Positions 26,633-35,237 of a stretch of 64,000 bases of DNA are shown here, piece by piece. The position numbers and the translations under genes were made by a program. Source of the stretch: Gemmatimonadota bacterium (GTDB lineage Bacteria > Latescibacterota > UBA2968 > UBA8231); contig VXML01000107.1 in the NCBI GenBank assembly GCA_009841115.1, positions 62,001 through 126,000 on the forward strand. The letters run 5' to 3'. The notes beneath the pieces are model-generated. The model was not told where the DNA came from and ran no database searches. It saw nothing but the letters and a program-made list of their open reading frames with translations. Numbering within the stretch: position 1 is the stretch's first letter; the number at the start of each line of letters is the position of its first letter.

Positions 26633-27925
26633 ATGCTGATTCGCGGAAAGTGGGGCCTCCTTGCCCTGCTAGCTCTTATTTCTTTCGCAGTTCCCAACGC
26701 CGCCTTCGCCCAAGATGCGCTCGACACTGGCGACACGGCTTGGATTCTGATTTCCACCGGCTTGGTCCTCTTTATGATGATCCCCGGCTTGGCCATGTTT
26801 TACGCTGGTTTGGTCCGCACCCGCAATGTGCTCTCGGTCTTTATGCACTGCTTTGGGATTGCGGCCCTGATCACGGTCTTGTGGACCATTTTCGGTTATA
26901 GCTTGGCCTTTACGGCCAGCAACCCCTTCATCGGCAACCTGTCCAAGTCCTTTCTCAGCGGCGTCACCGTGGATAGCCTATCGGGCACCATCCCGGAATT
27001 GCTCTTTTTCGTCTTCCAGATGACGTTTGCCATCATCACCCCTGGGCTTTTCGTCGGTGCCTTTGCCGAGCGCATGAAGTTTTCGGCCGTGCTGTGGTTC
27101 AGTGGGCTGTGGTGCGTTTTGGTTTATCTGCCCATCACGCACATGGTCTGGGGAGAGGGCGGCTACTTCGGCGCAATGGGCGTCTTTGACTTTGCCGGTG
27201 GCATTGTCGTCCACATCACCGCTGGGGCAGCCGCGTTGGTCGCCGCGATCCTCGTCGGCAAGCGCACCGGCTATCCCGAGCAGCCCATGCCCCCGCACAA
27301 CATGACCATGAACCTCGTCGGCACGGCCATGCTCTGGGTGGGATGGTTCGGCTTCAACGGCGGCAGTGCCTTGGCGGCCAATGGGCAGGCAGCTATGGCG
27401 GTCGTGGTCACCCAAATCTCGCCCAGCGTCGCGGCGCTGACGTGGATCTTTATCGAATGGATCAAAAACGGCAAACCCAGTGCGCTCGGTTTTGCCACCG
27501 GCGCCATCGCCGGCCTAGCGGCCATTACCCCGGCCTCGGGCACGGTGGGGCCACTCGGCGCTTTTGCCATCGGCCTGTGCTCCGGTGTCGTCGCCTATTG
27601 GGCCGCCACTTGGCTCAAGCGCACCTGCGGGTACGACGATGCACTCGACGTAGTAGGGGTTCACGGCTTCGGCGGCTTGGTCGGGATTCTGCTGGTGTCC
27701 TTCTTCGCCTCGACCTCCTTGGGCGGCACCGTCGAGGGCCTCAACATGGGCAAGCAGTTCGGCATCCAAGCCTTCGCCGGTATCGGCGCAGCCGTTTACA
27801 CCTTTATCGTCTCGTTTATCATTCTCAAGGTCATCGACTTAGTCAGCGGCCTGCGAGTAGATGAAGAGACCGAGGCCAGTGGGCTCGACGTAGGCGAGCA
27901 CGGCGAAGTCGGGTACGACCTGTAG
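26633..27925 (+). CDS. amt: Ammonium transporter (Amt/MEP family)
   Basis: A 430-residue membrane channel for ammonium uptake. A cleavable signal (ends PNAAFA) is followed by 11 helices. Family marks: AWILISTGLVLFMMIPGLAMFYAGL, the twin pore histidines in GGIVVHITAG and VVGVHGFGGLVG, and GWFGFNGGSAL. The C-terminal tail that binds GlnK is present, but no glnK/glnB lies next to it, unlike the common amtB-glnK pairing. GGGGG lies seven bases before the ATG. Confidence 0.96.
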   Translation: MLIRGKWGLLALLALISFAVPNAAFAQDALDTGDTAWILISTGLVLFMMIPGLAMFYAGLVRTRNVLSVFMHCFGIAALITVLWTIFGYSLAFTASNPFIGNLSKSFLSGVTVDSLSGTIPELLFFVFQMTFAIITPGLFVGAFAERMKFSAVLWFSGLWCVLVYLPITHMVWGEGGYFGAMGVFDFAGGIVVHITAGAAALVAAILVGKRTGYPEQPMPPHNMTMNLVGTAMLWVGWFGFNGGSALAANGQAAMAVVVTQISPSVAALTWIFIEWIKNGKPSALGFATGAIAGLAAITPASGTVGPLGAFAIGLCSGVVAYWAATWLKRTCGYDDALDVVGVHGFGGLVGILLVSFFASTSLGGTVEGLNMGKQFGIQAFAGIGAAVYTFIVSFIILKVIDLVSGLRVDEETEASGLDVGEHGEVGYDL

Positions 27926-27992
27926 TTCGCGGCCCAGTAGTCCGTCGCCAGAATTGGCGACGCATGGCTCGCCGCTTGGATGGGGGACTCCT

Positions 27993-28835
27993 ATGGATCC
28001 TTCTTGCTTGCAGTACGCGTTGACCAAGGCTGAACGCCTAGAGTTCTCCCAGCGCGGCTACCTCGTCTTCGACGAGATGCTGCCTCTTGACGTGGTTGAC
28101 GCACTCGTGGAAGTCTCCGACCGGGTTGACTCGGAGGAACGTCAAAAGCGCGGCATCGGCCCCTACGACCGGCTGACCGTCCGCGACATGGTTTGGCGCG
28201 ACGAGCGCTACCTAGACTTGGTCGATTGGCCCCGAGCGCTGCCCAAAATCTGGGGAACACTCGGCTGGAATATCCAAATTTACCACACCGTCCTCGCCTA
28301 CAGCCCAGCCGCCGAGCTTGGCAACCAGCAAGTTGAGATGCAGGGCTGGCACCAAGACTCGGGCCGCGTCAACCAAGAGATCGAGTCCAGCCCCCGGCCG
28401 CGAATCTCGGTCAAGATGGCCTACTTCCTCAGCGACTGTTCGGCAGCCGGGCGCGCCAATTTTTGGGTCGTGCCCGGCAGCCATTTGCTGGATTCGTATG
28501 AGATCCCCGACGACGGCTCCTTGCCCCGCAACGCCGTCCCCGTGCTGGTGCCGCAGGGCGGGGCCGTGCTCTTTGACCGCCGGATCTGGCACTCGGCCAG
28601 TTCCAATGTCTCCGCTGTTGCCCGCAAGGTGCTCTTCTACGGGTACTCGTATCGCTGGCTCCGCCCCCGCGACGACCAGACCGTCGAACACCTTTTTGAG
28701 CGCTCTGACCCGATCCGCCGCCAGCTACTGGGGTACGCGCCTACCGGCGGCTACGGCTACACCTCTCCCACGGATGAGGACGTGCCACTGCGCGTCTTTC
28801 TACGCCAACATCTCGGGGCCGAAGCCGCCGCCTAA
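27993..28835 (+). CDS. PhyH-family Fe(II)/2-oxoglutarate dioxygenase
   Basis: A 280-residue PhyH enzyme with a full iron site: H120 and D122 (GWHQDSG), H200 (RIWHSAS), R211 for 2-oxoglutarate. SQRGYLVFDEML and FWVVPGSHLLDS are typical. The frame opens at 27954, but ATG 27993 fits the usual length and has GGGGGA upstream. Its TAA shares a base with the ATG of the epimerase (TAATG), so the two are translationally coupled and probably act on one pathway. Confidence 0.87.
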   Translation: MDPSCLQYALTKAERLEFSQRGYLVFDEMLPLDVVDALVEVSDRVDSEERQKRGIGPYDRLTVRDMVWRDERYLDLVDWPRALPKIWGTLGWNIQIYHTVLAYSPAAELGNQQVEMQGWHQDSGRVNQEIESSPRPRISVKMAYFLSDCSAAGRANFWVVPGSHLLDSYEIPDDGSLPRNAVPVLVPQGGAVLFDRRIWHSASSNVSAVARKVLFYGYSYRWLRPRDDQTVEHLFERSDPIRRQLLGYAPTGGYGYTSPTDEDVPLRVFLRQHLGAEAAA

Positions 28836-29833
28836 TGCGGGCGTTGGTCACCGGCGGCACCGGCTTTGTCGGCGGGGCCTTGGTCCGCGCCCTCATCGCT
28901 AGCGGTACCCAAGTCCGGGTGCTGGCGCGGCCCACTAGTCAGACCGAGGCGTTGGAGGCCCTAAGCGTCGAAATCGTCCGCGGCGACATCCTCGTCCGCG
29001 CGAGCATCAAAGCCGCGCTCGCAGGTTGCGACACTCTCTTCCACGCCGCAGCACTCTACGACTTGTGGGGGTTGGACGAGGCCGAACTCTTAACCACAGA
29101 AACCGAGGGGACCCGCAACGCCATGGAGGCGGCGTTGGCAGTCGGTGTCGGCAAAGTCGTCTATACCAGTACCGCCGCCTGCATTGGCGAGGCCAAAGGC
29201 CAAGTTGCCACCGAGACAACGGTTCATCGCGGCTACTTTCTATCGCGTTATGAAAAGGCTAAACACGCAGCCGAGCAGGTGGCGTTCGCGTATGTAGAAA
29301 AAGGAGTGCCGCTCGTCTGCGTCCAGCCCGCTGCCATCTACGGTCCGGGCGATCGCAAACCCTCCGGGCGCTTTATCATTAACCTGCTCAATGGTCGGGT
29401 CCCCGCGCTTTTTCCCGGCTGGATGAGCTTGGTGTACATTGACGACGCGGCTCAGGGGCACGTGCTGGCGGCTGAAAATGGCCGGATCGGGGAGCGCTAT
29501 ATACTCGCAGGCACGGTCGGCAAATTGACCGAACTCGGCCGACTGGTCTGTCGCTTGGCCGGCCGCTGGTCGCCGCCGGCCATTCCCGCTCCACTGGCCG
29601 CACCCTACGCGCTCGGCGGCGAGGCCCTTTCGCGCCTGACCCGCAGACCGCCGGTCCTGTCCTGGGAAACCTACCGCCTCGCCGCACACGGCTTCCGCGC
29701 CGACGGCAGCCGTGCCGCCGCGGAGTTGGGCCTAACCTACATGGACCAAGAGGAAGGATTTACGCGGACGATCAATTGGTGCTGGGATCAGGGCTTGCTC
29801 GGACGCCGACCAGCCTGTTTCCGCGATCCGTAA
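28835..29833 (+). CDS. NAD-dependent epimerase/dehydratase (extended SDR)
   Basis: A 332-residue extended short-chain dehydrogenase. GGTGFVGGALV is the NAD-binding turn; the STA block (TSTAACIGE) and YEKAK provide the catalytic Ser/Thr, Tyr and Lys; QPAAIYGPGD is a family block. It resembles dihydroflavonol reductase-like and HpnA-like sugar epimerases, which cannot be separated by eye. It is coupled to the upstream PhyH gene and converges on another PhyH gene after about 100 bases. Confidence 0.9.
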   Translation: MRALVTGGTGFVGGALVRALIASGTQVRVLARPTSQTEALEALSVEIVRGDILVRASIKAALAGCDTLFHAAALYDLWGLDEAELLTTETEGTRNAMEAALAVGVGKVVYTSTAACIGEAKGQVATETTVHRGYFLSRYEKAKHAAEQVAFAYVEKGVPLVCVQPAAIYGPGDRKPSGRFIINLLNGRVPALFPGWMSLVYIDDAAQGHVLAAENGRIGERYILAGTVGKLTELGRLVCRLAGRWSPPAIPAPLAAPYALGGEALSRLTRRPPVLSWETYRLAAHGFRADGSRAAAELGLTYMDQEEGFTRTINWCWDQGLLGRRPACFRDP

Positions 29834-29889
29834 TTTGTCCAGATGAAAGCTGAACTGCCCATACCGCTCCCGTGGATCACCTAGCGGGG

Positions 29890-29915
29890 CGTCGTCTTAG
29901 CAAGCGCGGACGACG
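29890..29915. other. Hairpin between convergent genes
   Basis: CGTCGTC (29890-29896) pairs with GACGACG (29909-29915) over a 12-base loop, followed by a small GGCC-ACAGC-GGCC fold. It lies between converging genes and may help termination, but there is no T-run on either strand. Confidence 0.3.
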
Positions 29916-29929
29916 TCGGCCACAGCGGC

Positions 29930-30721
29930 CTAGGCTCCGACCTCCGCCGATTCCGGCACCTCAGCGGTAACCGGCTCGAACTGGCGCGCCACCACCCAAT
30001 CGGGACGAGGATTCTCGACGCCGCTCGGCACGTTGTCGATGGCGGCGAAGGCGTAGATCAGACTGTAGCGCTGCGCAGGTGAGAAGTTGTGGTTCGAGCC
30101 GTGCACGATCCGGCAGTCGAAGAAACAGACGTCGCCAGCGTCGCCCTCGATCGGAATGATCATCGACTCATCGGTGATGTGCTCGCGCAGCGCCTCCGGC
30201 GTGATGCACCACTGCTTGTAGCTGGTGGTGATCTCGTCGCTGTAGTGGTCCAGCACGCCCCAGCGATGTGAACCCTTCACCAGCGCGATGCTGCCGTTGT
30301 TGCGCGTGTTCGGACCTAACATGACCAGCGCAGAGGCCAACCGATCGTCGACGCCGTCATAGCGCCAGTAGCCGTAGTCCTGGTGCCAGAGCCACACGGT
30401 GCCCTCGAATGACTCTTTGTAGTTCAGCTTGCTGTGGAAGATGTAGGCGTCGTCCCCGAAGATCTGCTTGACCGGCCCGGCGATCGGCTCCGAGCGGCAC
30501 AGCTCTCGGAACGGCTGCACATTGCGGTGCATGCAGAACACCGAGCGCACCGGTCCGCTTTTCTCGCGCACCACGTGCACCTCCGGCGGGTTGTCGGCCT
30601 GCTCAGACATCATCTCGTCGGCTGCCGAGCGCAATCGCTCGATCTGATCCGGCGGGATCAGCCCCCGCTGTACCAAAAACCCCTGCTCGCGATAGGTGGT
30701 CAATTGTCCTTTGGTCCACAT
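29930..30721 (-). CDS. PhyH-family dioxygenase, ectoine-hydroxylase-like
   Basis: A 263-residue PhyH enzyme with intact H113/D115 (LWHQDYGYW), H207 (RIVHGSNHN) and R218. FHSKLNYKESFEGTVW directly before the iron motif is close in style to EctD-type hydroxylases, but no ectoine genes are near, so the substrate is more likely linked to the enolase encoded 28 bases upstream on the same strand. Confidence 0.88.
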   Translation of the reverse strand: MWTKGQLTTYREQGFLVQRGLIPPDQIERLRSAADEMMSEQADNPPEVHVVREKSGPVRSVFCMHRNVQPFRELCRSEPIAGPVKQIFGDDAYIFHSKLNYKESFEGTVWLWHQDYGYWRYDGVDDRLASALVMLGPNTRNNGSIALVKGSHRWGVLDHYSDEITTSYKQWCITPEALREHITDESMIIPIEGDAGDVCFFDCRIVHGSNHNFSPAQRYSLIYAFAAIDNVPSGVENPRPDWVVARQFEPVTAEVPESAEVGA

Positions 30722-30749
30722 GGGCGTTCAGCCTCCTTCAATGGTCGAT

Positions 30750-31829
30750 CTATACCCGATAGCGCTCGACCGCGTCCAGGTCCAGGTCCGCGCCCAAGCC
30801 GGGTTTGTCCGGAATTATCATCTGGCCATTCTCTATCTTCAGGGGCTCCTGCAGCAGTTGGTGCTCGAGCAGCAAGAAGAGGGAGACGTGGGCAAGCGTG
30901 GCGTTGGGGATGGCCGCGGCCATGTGCAGCATGAAGAGCACGGAAATCCCCGTAGCTTCGGTGCCCAACTGCATCCAGAAAGGCTTGTTCCGGGCAGCGC
31001 AGATATGGGCGTTGCGCATGGTGTTGGCAACTCTGGCACCTAAAATGAAGTAGTCGTACACGTCCGAATGCAGGGCAGCGATGGGTTCGGGATTGCCCAT
31101 GTGGTGCGCCAAGGGGTAACCCAGTTCCCGCTTGAGGACCCGGTAGCCTTCGATATCGCCCTGGGGAATGGGGGATTCCAGGCAGTGGACTTGCGGATAT
31201 CTCTTCAACTCCCTGCCGACCGCGAGGGCGCGTTCGAGCGTGCTGAAGGTCTGGTTGGCATCGATGGTGAGCTCGTAGTCTTCCGGGGTTACTTCCGCTA
31301 TCGCGGCTACCTGTTCCACCACGTCGGTGTGGGCGCGGCGCTTGAACTTGTGCACCTTGAAACCCATCTCTATGGCGATTTTCGCTTCTTGCTGCATCGT
31401 CTCGGGTGGAAAGCATTGCGACCAGTAGGCCAGAAGCGCACTCTCCCGGCTCGGGCCCAAGAGCCGGGCAATGGGCAGACCGAGAAACTGGCCCATGAGA
31501 TCGTAGAAAGCCATCTGCAAGGGACCGGGGCTATCGTCCATGATGAACTCGAAAGGACTGCGGCCCACGTAGGTCTGAAGCTGATCGTCCGGAAGGGCCA
31601 CACCTTCGCCCAGCCCGATCAGGTCTTCGTCGGTGTGCACCCAGTAGAGGGAGTCCTGCACCGAGGGAGGCGACGATTCCCTCCACTGCCGGTGAAACTC
31701 GTCTTTCCCTTCCTCGAATTCCTCGTCCGTGGCGCGGTTGCCCAAGTTCCAGCCTTTTCTCAGGTGCTCGCAGACCCGCTCCTTGTAGGGCAGGTGCAAG
31801 GCGACGCGGTCTATCTTAGTGATTCTCAT
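30750..31829 (-). CDS. Enolase-superfamily sugar-acid dehydratase-like enzyme
   Basis: A 359-residue mandelate-racemase-type protein. KFKRR supplies the second-strand lysine, TIDANQTF the first metal Asp and HCLESPIP the second ligand; the third-ligand strand reads LAHHMGNPEP rather than the usual GGE. That change, with LGARVAN where a QPD block is usual, marks a divergent subgroup, so activity may differ from ordinary sugar-acid dehydratases. GGAG precedes the ATG. It is upstream of and co-directional with a PhyH gene. Confidence 0.82.
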   Translation of the reverse strand: MRITKIDRVALHLPYKERVCEHLRKGWNLGNRATDEEFEEGKDEFHRQWRESSPPSVQDSLYWVHTDEDLIGLGEGVALPDDQLQTYVGRSPFEFIMDDSPGPLQMAFYDLMGQFLGLPIARLLGPSRESALLAYWSQCFPPETMQQEAKIAIEMGFKVHKFKRRAHTDVVEQVAAIAEVTPEDYELTIDANQTFSTLERALAVGRELKRYPQVHCLESPIPQGDIEGYRVLKRELGYPLAHHMGNPEPIAALHSDVYDYFILGARVANTMRNAHICAARNKPFWMQLGTEATGISVLFMLHMAAAIPNATLAHVSLFLLLEHQLLQEPLKIENGQMIIPDKPGLGADLDLDAVERYRV

Positions 31830-32055
31830 GGCTCCTTCCTAGCGAAACTTACTTACCGCCCCAGCAGCATTCGTCGAACGACCGCTTCCTAGCCAACCAG
31901 GAAGTGGCCACTACTCCCTGCACCGAGGCCGGGGTGAGCTGTGCCAGCAGGGGTTCGTCTTCCTAGAGAAAATCCACCGTCCCTTCACATGCCGGACCTA
32001 TATCCCGCGCCCGATTCACCGTCCAGCGGCATCAATGCCAGACCCTACGAGGCCC

Positions 32056-32085
32056 TTGACAGGGAGTGATGGTATCTTTTTGATA
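32056..32085 (+). promoter_or_regulatory. Candidate promoter of toxin-antitoxin pair
   Basis: A perfect TTGACA (32056-32061) and a poor TTGATA (32080-32085), spaced 18 bases, end only five bases before the antitoxin ATG. With no ribosome site visible, the transcript may be almost leaderless. The remaining gap from 31830 shows only a small CTTCCT/AGGAAG hairpin near 31885-31904. Confidence 0.35.
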
Positions 32086-32090
32086 GTAGT

Positions 32091-32321
32091 ATGAAATCAC
32101 TACATATCAGAGACGTGGATCCCAACACTCTGGCGGCCCTGAAACGGCTCGCCAAGAGCCACCGTCGCTCGCTCCAGGGAGAGCTGCATACAATACTGGA
32201 GCGGGCCGCTCGCACCGCACCGCCCGAGCAGCCAGAGGCGATATCTTGGATCACGGTGGAAACCGGCCGAACCACATCGACATGGTCTCGAAGCGAGATC
32301 TACGATGACGACGGCAGATGA
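32091..32321 (+). CDS. FitA/VapB-type ribbon-helix-helix antitoxin
   Basis: A 76-residue protein. Residues 1-45 fit the ribbon-helix-helix pattern of FitA-like antitoxins: short strand SLHIRDVD, then helices with LAALKRLAKSH and SLQGELHTILERAA. The acidic/aromatic tail (ISWITVET...IYDDDGR) is the usual toxin-binding part. It overlaps the PIN toxin by 17 bases, the normal order. It should repress its own promoter. Confidence 0.85.
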   Translation: MKSLHIRDVDPNTLAALKRLAKSHRRSLQGELHTILERAARTAPPEQPEAISWITVETGRTTSTWSRSEIYDDDGR

Positions 32322-32763
32322 GATCCTGTTCGCCGACACCAACGTGTTCCTGTCGGCCACGGATCGTTCACGCAAACACCATGCGCAGGCTTGGAAACTA
32401 TTGCAAGCGGCAGCAGAAGGCAAAGCGGTTCTGGCCGTCAGCGGTCAGATAATCCGCGAATACCTCGTGGTCGCCACGCGCCCTGTCGAAGTCAACGGTC
32501 TCGGCTTGGCCGCGGAAGACGCGTTGAAGAACATCGCTGTCTTCACCCGCCCGCCCTTCCTGTTCTGCGAGGAGTCAGAGAGGGTGTCCCGCCACCTGCG
32601 GGATCTCGTGCAGACGCATCGCCTGACGGGCAAGCGCGTTCACGACGGCAACATCGTGGCGACCATGCTCGCGGAAGGGATCAATCGCCTGATCACCGAG
32701 AATGAGGAGGACTTCGCCTCCTTCAAAGAGATCGAGGCCATCGGGCTGGCTCCCATTCCCTAA
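32305..32763 (+). CDS. PIN-domain toxin (VapC/FitB-like ribonuclease)
   Basis: A 152-residue PIN nuclease. The acidic metal site is visible: D11 (FADTNVFL), E52 (IIREYLVV), D114 (RVHDGNIVATM) and D136 (NEEDF). Such toxins cut tRNA or other RNA when the antitoxin is lost. It is complete and appears functional. Confidence 0.88.
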   Translation: MTTADEILFADTNVFLSATDRSRKHHAQAWKLLQAAAEGKAVLAVSGQIIREYLVVATRPVEVNGLGLAAEDALKNIAVFTRPPFLFCEESERVSRHLRDLVQTHRLTGKRVHDGNIVATMLAEGINRLITENEEDFASFKEIEAIGLAPIP

Positions 32764-32812
32764 ACTTCCGACCGAGGCGGATTCCGTCGGAGCAAGCGTT
32801 CACAAGCTGACC

Positions 32813-35113
32813 CTAACGGCTCCCGTCGGCCCCCCGCAGTGCCTCGACGCGCCATGCGAACTCTTCCTCCAGATGGGAGTCGCTCCCCCCTCCCAGTTTG
32901 ACAAACTGGATATAGCCGTCGCCATCGACAAACCAAGTCGTGGGGAAAGCATTGACACCGGCCATTTGTACGTACCCGTCGTCCACCAAGACGGTAAAAT
33001 CGTATTCATTCTCCACCATGAACGTGTCAAGCACGTCGCGCGCGATGCTCATGGAGATGTCGTTGCTGATAGAGATCACCTCCACTCTGGGATCGTCGAG
33101 ATAGCGCGCGTGGAACTTCTGATACTCGGGCAGCTCTGCGACGCAGGGGCCACACCAAGTCCCCCAGAAATGGAGAACGGCGACCTTGCCATCAAGCTCG
33201 ACGGAATCGACCTGCTCTCCGTCGAGCTCGGGCAGGATAAACGGTTCGTAGGTGCGGGCCGTATCGAGCCGTGATGCCAGAATCCGTTGATGTCTTTGGG
33301 ACCTGTCCCGCTCGTAAAAAGAGGCGAGATACTCGTCGAGCCCTTCGCGCGAGCCGTGCCGGCGCTCGTACAGGGCTCCTAGCGCTTCTGGGAAGGGATT
33401 TTCACCCCAGCTTCGGGCCTCAAGGCCAGCGATGTAGGATTCCTCTGCCTTGTCGAGCCAGTTGCGGACTGCCTCGGCTGCATCCTGATCCTCGGCTTCG
33501 GTCTGCAAGACGACTGTCTTGGAATCTCGCATTTGCAGCGCCGCCTCAGCCTCGGTGGCCATGTGTTCGAACACTTGGCCTAAATGGTAGAGCGCACTGG
33601 TGTTTTTCTCCGAGAGCTCCAGCGCCTGCTCCAACTCGTTGCGGCCTTCCTCGACATGACCTGCTTTGTAGCTAGCCCACCCGATGGCGTCGTGGATGAG
33701 GCTCAAGTAGTAGTTCAGGCGATCCTCTTCCCACTCGTCCTCTTCGGCTTTATCGATCACGGCTTGTATGCCGTCCCGAGCGAGTTCGGCCGCCTCCTCG
33801 GCGTAGGGCGTGTGGTCGGCCATCGAGATAGGAGCTGCGGAGTACGTTGTGTGCAGGTTGTCTCGCCCGTAGCGGACCAATCCGCGGACTGCATCGGCGA
33901 GTTCCTCGGCCGGAATCGGGTTCATGGCTTCGAGGGATGTGAAGAGCGTTCGGTACGCCAACCCGCGGTAGCTCTCGCCGATGCTATCGTCGTAGAGGGG
34001 CTTCTCCAATAGCCGATAGGCTGCGTCGCAAACGAGGCGAAGCTGGTCTTGGTACTCCTGCGAGTCCGCGCCATGCTCGCGCTCAATGCGGTCGAGCTCG
34101 GACCGCAATAGTTGGTACTCGCGTTGGAACTTCTCTTGGTGGATCCACGACGCATGTCGACTCGCGGGAGCCAGTGCCATCAACTTCGCCTCAAACTCCG
34201 CTGCCTCCTCTTCGTCCTCTAGTACGCTCCTGTAGGTCGTGGTGAGTAGGGCTAGGCCGCGTATGGTCTCTGGGGCCGCCTTCCGGTACTCGGCGATGCT
34301 GGCCTCAATAGCGGGACGTCGCTCCTCGGCGGAGAGCAGATCCTCCTTGTTGAGGATATTCCAGTGCAAATAGCGCACCTCGGCAGAGCCCGGTGAGAGG
34401 CCAATGGTCTCTTCGATCAGCGGGAGCGCCTCCTGCGGCTTGTTGGTCCGGTAGAGCTGTTCCGCAGCCCGAAAGTAGCCGCTGACGTGATCCGGCCAGC
34501 GCGCTCGCAGCGTATCCAAGGTAGCGAGGCTCGTGTCCGCATAGGCGGGATCCTCTAGGGCATACTGTGCCCAGTACTCGAGTTCCGCGCGGGCATGGAG
34601 GACCTCGGGATGCTGGAGTGTCGCCGCATCTAGGGAATCCAGAAATGCCAACCCCTCTTCCACGCTTTTAGACTTGAGCGCCTGAAGATGCGTCGCAGCG
34701 AACTCCGGCCGGGGCAGCAGCTCCCAAGCGCGCAAGCTAGACTCGGCTGCCTCGGAGTGCTTCCGATCCGCCAGAAACGCGAGCGCTTGGGCGTAGAGCC
34801 CCCACGGGTTATCCGGATCCCGTTCCAAGATCGCGTCGGCGTGCTCTTGGATCTCTCTGAGCCCGTACAACTGTCCGTGCAACTGACGCGCGTAGAGCGC
34901 CCGCAACTCGGCGTCTTCAGGCGCGTGGTTCAACCATTCCTGGCCGAATATGGCTCCTGCCTGGAACGTCCACAGCCGATTGTGCTCGCGCAGCTTCGCT
35001 TTCGCCGCTTCCAGCTCTTGGGGCGAGTAGCGCTGCTCGGTCCCGTAGCTAGCACAGACGACGAGAATAGCTAGCGAACCAGAGATCAAACGGATTGGGA
35101 ATTGATATGACAT
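32813..35113 (-). CDS. TPR-repeat protein with C-terminal TlpA-like thioredoxin domain
   Basis: A 766-residue exported protein: N-terminal signal or anchor helix (about residues 7-24). Residues about 30-600 hold repeated helical pairs of TPR type (for example WGLYAQALAFLADRKHSEAAESSL and NTSALYHLGQVFEHMATEAEAAL). The final 150 residues are a thioredoxin fold with active-site WCGPC (653-657) and cis-proline FPTTWFVD. It probably reduces or shuffles disulfides of partner proteins held by the TPRs outside the cytoplasm. GGGAGGG lies just before the ATG. It converges on the toxin gene. Confidence 0.88.
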   Translation of the reverse strand: MSYQFPIRLISGSLAILVVCASYGTEQRYSPQELEAAKAKLREHNRLWTFQAGAIFGQEWLNHAPEDAELRALYARQLHGQLYGLREIQEHADAILERDPDNPWGLYAQALAFLADRKHSEAAESSLRAWELLPRPEFAATHLQALKSKSVEEGLAFLDSLDAATLQHPEVLHARAELEYWAQYALEDPAYADTSLATLDTLRARWPDHVSGYFRAAEQLYRTNKPQEALPLIEETIGLSPGSAEVRYLHWNILNKEDLLSAEERRPAIEASIAEYRKAAPETIRGLALLTTTYRSVLEDEEEAAEFEAKLMALAPASRHASWIHQEKFQREYQLLRSELDRIEREHGADSQEYQDQLRLVCDAAYRLLEKPLYDDSIGESYRGLAYRTLFTSLEAMNPIPAEELADAVRGLVRYGRDNLHTTYSAAPISMADHTPYAEEAAELARDGIQAVIDKAEEDEWEEDRLNYYLSLIHDAIGWASYKAGHVEEGRNELEQALELSEKNTSALYHLGQVFEHMATEAEAALQMRDSKTVVLQTEAEDQDAAEAVRNWLDKAEESYIAGLEARSWGENPFPEALGALYERRHGSREGLDEYLASFYERDRSQRHQRILASRLDTARTYEPFILPELDGEQVDSVELDGKVAVLHFWGTWCGPCVAELPEYQKFHARYLDDPRVEVISISNDISMSIARDVLDTFMVENEYDFTVLVDDGYVQMAGVNAFPTTWFVDGDGYIQFVKLGGGSDSHLEEEFAWRVEALRGADGSR

Positions 35114-35237
35114 AGGATCCCTCCCGTGACGGAGCTATCGACCCTCCCCTTCAATCACCCAAAAAGCGCCGCCATTTAGCATAATACATCTTTGACTAAA
35201 TATAGTTCTTAGGGTCGTTTGTGGACGCAGGCCATTT

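Noticed and set aside
29930..30721. Ectoine hydroxylase (EctD)
   Set aside because: Similarity is in the iron-motif region only and no ectABC genes are seen.
31068..31892. 274-codon frame opposite an enolase
   Set aside because: Same reason: the minus strand has the metal-ligand motifs and a ribosome site.
32702..33274. 190-codon plus-strand frame after the PIN toxin
   Set aside because: Overlaps the toxin end and runs antisense to the thioredoxin domain; no motif.
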